From NCBI GenBank assembly GCA_030038335.1, contig JASHPC010000076.1, positions 1 to 11,416 of the forward strand: 11,416 nt of DNA, written 5' to 3'. This document shows positions 8,348-11,416 of the stretch, piece after piece. Position 1 is the first letter of the stretch; each line of letters starts with the position of its first letter. The translations under genes were made by a program, and so were the position numbers. The notes below the pieces were generated by a model. That model ran no database searches, had not been told where the DNA came from, and was given only the letters and a program-made list of their open reading frames with translations. The stretch comes from Vulcanimicrobiota bacterium (lineage in GTDB: Bacteria; Vulcanimicrobiota; Vulcanimicrobiia; Vulcanimicrobiales; Vulcanimicrobiaceae).

Positions 8348-8353
8348 CTCCTT
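8348..8353 (-). promoter_or_regulatory. Shine-Dalgarno of propeller gene B
   Basis: AAGGAG on the minus strand, 9 nt before ATG 8338 and 3 nt before TTG 8344. The leader AAGGAG-TTC-TTG resembles AAGGAGG-TTCG-TTG of paralogue A, as if the initiation region was duplicated with the gene. Confidence 0.65.
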
Positions 8354-8412
8354 GTTGTTACGCCGTGCACTGCAAGCGCGCGAACTCCTGCGTTGACTCC
8401 GTCAGATTCTTC

Positions 8413-8538
8413 TCAATGTGCGTGCGTCCGATATCGTGGGACGTTGACGTGCACCGCATACCATTGGCCCCACGCAATGAGAGCGCACATGACGACAAAG
8501 AAAATGACGAGGACGACCCCCCACCGCCTCCTCTTCAT
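8413..8538 (-). CDS. Putative 41-residue single-pass membrane protein
   Basis: A small reading frame beginning ATG-AAG-AGG-AGG-CGG. The predicted product has a strongly basic N-terminus (MKRRRW), one uninterrupted hydrophobic helix (about residues 7-28, GVVLVIFFVVMCALIAWGQW) and a short polar tail rich in His/Arg/Tyr (residues 29-41). The positive-inside pattern predicts the N-terminus in the cytoplasm and the tail outside. It lies on the same strand as the two propeller genes, ends 74 nt upstream of gene B, and occupies half of an otherwise empty divergent intergenic region. There is no strong Shine-Dalgarno (a GAGG about 14 nt upstream at best), and a longer in-frame extension to 8685 would overlap the divergent transglycosylase. 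I recognise no family. It may be a real small membrane protein of the propeller operon or a chance frame; the clean topology favours the former. Confidence 0.45.
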   Translation of the reverse strand: MKRRRWGVVLVIFFVVMCALIAWGQWYAVHVNVPRYRTHAH

Positions 8539-8592
8539 CGGCAGCGCTTGCCTCTGAAGGAGGGGGAATCGGAGAGACGAACCCGGGCCACG

Positions 8593-9252
8593 ATGCGTCG
8601 GAGCATTGCTGCGATCCTCATTGCTGGGGCGGCGTTCGTCTTTTGCGTTGCGGCAAGCCGCGCGCCTGCTTCGGCCGCTACTCATGCCTTACCGGCGACG
8701 CCGAAAGTCGTTTCAATTTACGCGAGGGTCCTGCAGCGCATCAATCCACAGATGCCGCAGTGGCTGAGCAAGGATCTTGCCCACCATCTCCTCGTCAATG
8801 CAGCTCACTGGCACATCGATGCCAATATGTTGGCAGCAGTCGTGACGGTTGAATCTCGCTGGCACACGCACGCAGTCTCCGTGGCGGGAGCGCTCGGCCT
8901 TGGACAGCTCATGCCCGCGACGGCCGCAAAACTGCGCGTCGATCCGCTCGATCCGGCGCAAAACCTCGCGGGAGCGGCGCGATACCTGAGCGGCCTTCAG
9001 CGGCGATTCGCTAACAAGAGCGACCGCTACGCGTTGACGTTTGCGGCATATAATGCCGGCCCGCACGCGGTCGCCGCGTACGGCGGCATTCCCCCGTATT
9101 ATGAAACGCAGCAATACGTGCAGCGCGTCCTCGACACATGGCATGAGCTGCAGCGCACGATACGCATTCCACGCAGTGCGCTCGTCGCAACGGCGACGCC
9201 CGCGTGGGCGGCCGCGCACGCACCCGACGTCGATTACTGGCTAACGCGCTAA
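8593..9252 (+). CDS. Exported lytic transglycosylase (SLT/family 1 type)
   Basis: A 219-residue exported murein lytic transglycosylase, which cleaves the MurNAc-GlcNAc bond to form 1,6-anhydroMurNAc ends. The signal peptide spans about residues 1-29 (MRRSIAAILIAGAAFVF..., ASAAT). The SLT domain covers about 66-185: motif I with the catalytic Glu in VTVESRW (E87), motif II GLGQLMPAT (102-110), motif III FAAYNAGP (150-157), and the late Y-rich segment PPYYETQQYVQRVL (167-180). All match goose-lysozyme-like SLT proteins. The domain stands nearly alone, making this a compact enzyme. The ATG at 8593 is the only start giving a proper signal peptide, but its Shine-Dalgarno is poor: GGAG is 18 nt away and a strong AAGGAGGGGG is 26 nt away. 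Its end overlaps the convergent phosphatase gene by 12 nt. It is transcribed divergently from the propeller operon. Confidence 0.9.
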   Translation: MRRSIAAILIAGAAFVFCVAASRAPASAATHALPATPKVVSIYARVLQRINPQMPQWLSKDLAHHLLVNAAHWHIDANMLAAVVTVESRWHTHAVSVAGALGLGQLMPATAAKLRVDPLDPAQNLAGAARYLSGLQRRFANKSDRYALTFAAYNAGPHAVAAYGGIPPYYETQQYVQRVLDTWHELQRTIRIPRSALVATATPAWAAAHAPDVDYWLTR

Positions 9253-9723
9253 GATCTCGTCGCAAGCCTGCGCGAGCGTACGCGTGGCTCCAATGCGCAG
9301 CATGCGCATTCCGGCGTTGCGCGCAGCTTGGACATCATCGTCCTTGTCGCCGACGAACACGCAGGCTTCAGGCGCAACACCGAACTCTTCCGCGGCATCG
9401 AGCAATAACTTCGGCTTTGGTTTACGGCACTCGCAGTCGTCTTCCGGTGCATGCGGGCAGATAAACCATCCGTCGAAGCGCCCGAGCAATGCCTCTAGAC
9501 GGTCGTTCACTGACTCCATCTGCTCGTATGTGATCATTCCGCGCCCAATGCCGCTTTGGTTGCTGACGACGCCTAGTTTCAGCTCCGCTTCACGCAAACG
9601 TTCGAGCGATGCGCGTGCACCGTCCACGGGTTTGACCTTTTCGGGATCGCCGTTGTAGGGAACGTCAACGACGAGCGTTCCATCACGATCGAACAACACC
9701 GCTTCCACTCGTGGATAGGTCAT
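9241..9723 (-). CDS. gmhB: HAD-IIIA phosphatase, D-glycero-D-manno-heptose 1,7-bisphosphate type
   Basis: A 160-residue cytosolic HAD phosphatase resembling GmhB, which removes the C1 phosphate of heptose 1,7-bisphosphate on the way to ADP-heptose (or GDP-heptose). Motif I is FDRDGT with nucleophile D12 and acid/base D14. Motif II is SNQSGIGRG (54-62). The zinc loop CPH...CEC has C89, H91, C97 and C99. Motif III is CRKPKPK (99-105), and motif IV is VGDKDDDVQAARNAG (124-138). The zinc loop and the early VPYNGDPEKVKPV segment separate it from generic HAD proteins; HisB-type histidinol phosphatases share a similar loop and are the main alternative. The ATG at 9723 is chosen because it gives a family-typical N-terminus. 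An AGAGGAG lies about 13 nt upstream, and a GTG at 9750 would add nine unconserved residues. No other heptose genes are in the window. The gene points at the transglycosylase and overlaps its 3' end. Confidence 0.85.
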   Translation of the reverse strand: MTYPRVEAVLFDRDGTLVVDVPYNGDPEKVKPVDGARASLERLREAELKLGVVSNQSGIGRGMITYEQMESVNDRLEALLGRFDGWFICPHAPEDDCECRKPKPKLLLDAAEEFGVAPEACVFVGDKDDDVQAARNAGMRMLRIGATRTLAQACDEILAR

Positions 9724-9793
9724 CGTCTTTTCGCTTACTCCTCTAGACACGCGGTGCCCTCGTCGCAGTACGCGCGCGAGGTCGTATCGAGGA

Positions 9794-9823
9794 TTGCAAA
9801 GCGTCCGGAGATAGCGTTAGAAT
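9794..9823 (+). promoter_or_regulatory. Candidate sigma70-type promoter for the DUF2283 gene
   Basis: TTGCAA (9794-9799) and TAGAAT (9818-9823) separated by 18 nt, inside an AT-richer patch of the 163-nt divergent gap 9724-9886. This would give a leader of about 55 nt before ATG 9887. The boxes fit the consensus at four and five of six positions. No operator-like inverted repeat was noticed in this gap, and no equally good box pair was seen for the phosphatase gene going the other way. Confidence 0.4.
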
Positions 9824-9886
9824 ATATCGCATTGTACTCGAAGATGGTCAGACCCACAACGCGTTCTTCGATCGGAGGTTTCGACG

Positions 9887-10075
9887 ATGAAAATACGCTA
9901 CGACAAGCACAATGATTCGCTTTCGATTGCGCTGCGAAAGGCGTCGTACCGCGATTCCGAGGAAGTACAGCCGAACATCGTGTTCGACTTCGACAAGGAC
10001 GGCAAGGTCATGGCAATCGACATCGACCACGCAAGCGAGATTGTTGATATAGCGAATCTTCCGACTCTTGCTTAG
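9887..10075 (+). CDS. DUF2283 family protein
   Basis: A 62-residue cytosolic protein matching the small DUF2283 family. It opens with MKIRYDKHNDSLSIAL (Y-D-x-x-x-D-x-L-x-I pattern, 5-14), followed by EEVQPNIVFDFDKDGKV (25-41), the family core, and IDIDHAS (44-50). The length is normal for the family. The start is supported by GGAGG 8 nt upstream. Function is not established. Members often sit next to small toxin-like partners such as DUF4258 proteins, but no such partner is visible here. The next gene starts 21 nt downstream and is a small membrane protein, so the two probably share a transcript. Confidence 0.85.
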   Translation: MKIRYDKHNDSLSIALRKASYRDSEEVQPNIVFDFDKDGKVMAIDIDHASEIVDIANLPTLA

Positions 10076-10096
10076 GTCACTCGGGAGAATGAACGC

Positions 10097-10303
10097 ATGG
10101 CGCATGAAGAGACGGACGACGACATATCCTCGGGCGGTCTGAACCCAGCAGGCTTCACGCCGAACTATGGCTGGCCGATGAAGCCGGGAAGGCACGTACG
10201 AAAACTCACGCCTGCGCGTAGAGCGTTCGGATGGATTCTCATCGCGCTCATGCTCGCGGCACTTGCGTACGCCCTTTTTGCCGCATTCCGATATATGCCG
10301 TAG
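10097..10303 (+). CDS. Small membrane protein, 68 residues, unknown family
   Basis: The product begins with an acidic polar stretch (MAHEETDDDISSGG, 1-14), continues with a Pro/Gly/aromatic segment (FTPNYGWPMKPGR, 20-32) and a basic patch (RHVRKLTPARR, 32-42), and ends in one hydrophobic helix (about 44-65, FGWILIALMLAALAYALFAAF) followed by YMP. The basic patch just before the helix suggests an N-in, tail-anchored topology with most of the protein in the cytoplasm. A GGGAGA about 9 nt upstream of ATG 10097 supports the start; another ATG at 10089 is out of frame. It follows the DUF2283 gene by 21 nt. I do not recognise the family. Its stop codon abuts the ThiC stop codon on the other strand with no intervening base. 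Confidence 0.7.
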   Translation: MAHEETDDDISSGGLNPAGFTPNYGWPMKPGRHVRKLTPARRAFGWILIALMLAALAYALFAAFRYMP

Positions 10304-10322
10304 CTACGTCACCTCGACGTAG
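10304..10322. other. Perfect 7-bp hairpin directly after the plus-strand stop
   Basis: Arms CTACGTC (10304-10310) and GACGTAG (10316-10322) with a 5-nt loop begin at the first base after the TAG of the small membrane gene. On the minus strand they fall within the last codons and stop of thiC. There is no U-tract, so it is not a classical intrinsic terminator; it may only stabilise the 3' end or be chance. Confidence 0.3.
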
Positions 10323-11416
10323 ACTTCGCCGCCCTTCTCCGTAAACTCACGCGACTTCTCAGCCATTCCCGACTGCGCGTACTCGCGCACTTCCTGTGTG
10401 ATCTTCATCGAGCAGAAGTGCGGTCCGCACATCGAGCAGAAGTGCGCGACCTTTGCGCCCGGGGCCGGGAGCGTTTCGTCGTGGAACTCTCGCGCTGTTT
10501 CAGGATCGAGAGAAAGCTCGAACTGATCCTCCCAGCGAAACTCGAAGCGCGCTTTCGAGAGTACGTCGTCCCAATGGTGCGCACCGGGATGCCCTTTCGC
10601 TAAATCCGCAGCGTGAGCGGCAATCTTGTACGCGATGACGCCGTCTTTGACGTCTTTCTTATTGGGCAAGCCGAGGTGCTCTTTCGGCGTCACGTAGCAA
10701 AGCATCGCCGTTCCGAACCAGCCGATCATCGCCGCACCGATCGCGCTCGTAATATGGTCGTAGCCGGGAGCGACGTCGGTAACGAGTGGACCGAGCGTAT
10801 AAAATGGGGCCTCGTCACACGTCGCGAGCTGTTTTTCCATGTTCTCTTTGATGAGATGCATCGGCACGTGACCTGGGCCCTCGATCATCGTCTGCACGTC
10901 GTGCTTCCATGCAATCTTCGTCAACTCGCCCAGCGTCTCGAGCTCCGCGAACTGCGCGGCGTCGTTTGCATCCGCGGTGCATCCCGGACGCAACCCGTCG
11001 CCAAGCGAGAACGCGACGTCGTACGCCTTCATGATCTCGCATATTTCTTCGAAACGCGTGTAGAGAAAGTTCTCTTCGTGATGCGCGAGGCACCATTTCG
11101 CGAGAATCGAGCCACCGCGCGAAACGATTCCAGTCACGCGACTTGCCGTGAGCGGCACGTACCGGAGCAGCACGCCTGCGTGGATCGTAAAATAGTCGAC
11201 GCCCTGTTCGGCCTGCTCGACGAGCGTGTCACGATAGAGCTCCCACGTCAGCTCTTCCGCCTTCCCCTCGACCTTTTCCAACGCTTGGTAAATTGGCACC
11301 GTGCCGATAGGAACGGGAGAGTTGCGAATGATCCACTCCCGTGTTTCGTGGATATTCTTTCCCGTGGAAAGGTCCATGACGGTGTCCGCTCCCCAGCGCG
11401 TCGCCCACGTCATTTT
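10304..11416 (-). CDS. thiC: Phosphomethylpyrimidine synthase ThiC (5' partial)
   Basis: ThiC is a radical-SAM enzyme that rearranges 5-aminoimidazole ribotide to 4-amino-5-hydroxymethyl-2-methylpyrimidine phosphate, the pyrimidine precursor of thiamine. The visible 370 residues cover the C-terminal part and the frame stays open to the window end. The first ATG in view (11413) lies within conserved sequence (TWATRWGADTVMDLSTG) and is not the start. Recognisable blocks are NSPVPIGTVPIYQALEKV, EQGVDYFTIHAGV, SRGGSI, SLGDGLRPG, MIEGPGHVPM, LGPLVTDVAPGYDH and CYVTPKEHLGLP. The C-terminal cluster motif is C-x2-C-x4-C in CSMCGPHFC (codons at 10436, 10427 and 10412). The sequence follows the long (E. 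coli-like, about 600 residue) form rather than the 430-residue form, so about 40% is missing. Any TPP riboswitch would lie outside the window. It is unrelated to its convergent neighbours. Confidence 0.97.
   Translation of the reverse strand, partial: KMTWATRWGADTVMDLSTGKNIHETREWIIRNSPVPIGTVPIYQALEKVEGKAEELTWELYRDTLVEQAEQGVDYFTIHAGVLLRYVPLTASRVTGIVSRGGSILAKWCLAHHEENFLYTRFEEICEIMKAYDVAFSLGDGLRPGCTADANDAAQFAELETLGELTKIAWKHDVQTMIEGPGHVPMHLIKENMEKQLATCDEAPFYTLGPLVTDVAPGYDHITSAIGAAMIGWFGTAMLCYVTPKEHLGLPNKKDVKDGVIAYKIAAHAADLAKGHPGAHHWDDVLSKARFEFRWEDQFELSLDPETAREFHDETLPAPGAKVAHFCSMCGPHFCSMKITQEVREYAQSGMAEKSREFTEKGGEVYVEVT

Noticed and set aside
8393..8421. TTGACT as a -35 box for the transglycosylase
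   Set aside because: No acceptable -10 hexamer lies 16-18 nt downstream (ATGTGC at 17 nt). The same holds for TTGACG at 8444.
4011..8557. Long open frames (420-455 codons) on the plus strand opposite the propeller genes
   Set aside because: They are mirror frames produced by GC-rich codon use. The products are Arg/Asp/Val-rich with no recognisable motif, while the minus strand carries clear repeated Asp-box proteins throughout.
8029..8592. Upstream extension of the transglycosylase frame
   Set aside because: It runs antisense through propeller gene B and would bury the signal peptide; the extension is Arg/Ser/Pro-rich shadow sequence.
9724..9750. GTG start for the GmhB-type phosphatase
   Set aside because: The added residues (MSRGVSEKT) are not part of the family N-terminus, and the Shine-Dalgarno-like AGAGGAG would lie inside the coding region.
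9887..10303. A type II toxin-antitoxin module
   Set aside because: Neither product shows a known toxin fold or DNA-binding domain; DUF2283 membership alone is not enough.

Overview
The window is about 11.4 kb of densely packed, GC-rich bacterial chromosome. Coding strand changes are frequent, intergenic gaps are very short, and no tRNA, rRNA, IS element, integrase, phage gene or CRISPR array is visible. A heptose-bisphosphate phosphatase, a dTDP-sugar epimerase-like protein and a periplasm-type lytic transglycosylase suggest a cell with a surface polysaccharide or LPS-type envelope. Long Asp-box 'VPS10/sortilin-like' propeller proteins together with DUF2283 and a long-form ThiC would fit a poorly cultivated, GC-rich diderm lineage such as Eremiobacterota (WPS-2) or an Acidobacteriota/Gemmatimonadota relative. 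That placement is inference from general impression, not a database match.

Layout. (1) Positions 2-2039, plus strand: a sugar-nucleotide operon cut by the window start. It holds the C-terminal three quarters of an RmlC-type epimerase, an NAD-dependent epimerase/dehydratase, and a short serine beta-lactamase-like hydrolase without a signal peptide. The three are joined by 4-nt start/stop overlaps (GTGA and ATGA). (2) Positions 2031-8338, minus strand: two tandem paralogous exported proteins of about 1050 residues. Each has eleven Asp-box repeats, a C-terminal Ig-like segment and a helical tail. They are coupled through a TGATG overlap. A 41-residue single-pass membrane protein may precede them (8413-8538). 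(3) Positions 8593-9252, plus: a small exported lytic transglycosylase. (4) Positions 9241-9723, minus: a GmhB-type HAD phosphatase. (5) Positions 9887-10303, plus: a DUF2283 protein followed by a 68-residue tail-anchored-like membrane protein. (6) Positions 10304-11416, minus: the C-terminal 370 residues of ThiC, cut by the window end.

How the genes work together. Genes 1-2 should supply a modified sugar nucleotide for a surface glycan, and GmhB feeds ADP-heptose synthesis. The lytic transglycosylase trims peptidoglycan. The propeller pair is secreted and of unknown substrate. ThiC makes the pyrimidine half of thiamine and is unrelated to the rest. The three convergent junctions are extremely tight (9-nt overlap, 12-nt overlap and 0-nt gap), with no classical U-tract terminators. 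The most distinctive element is the tandem propeller pair and its shared C-terminal module. I do not see convincing evidence for a wholly new defence or mobile system.
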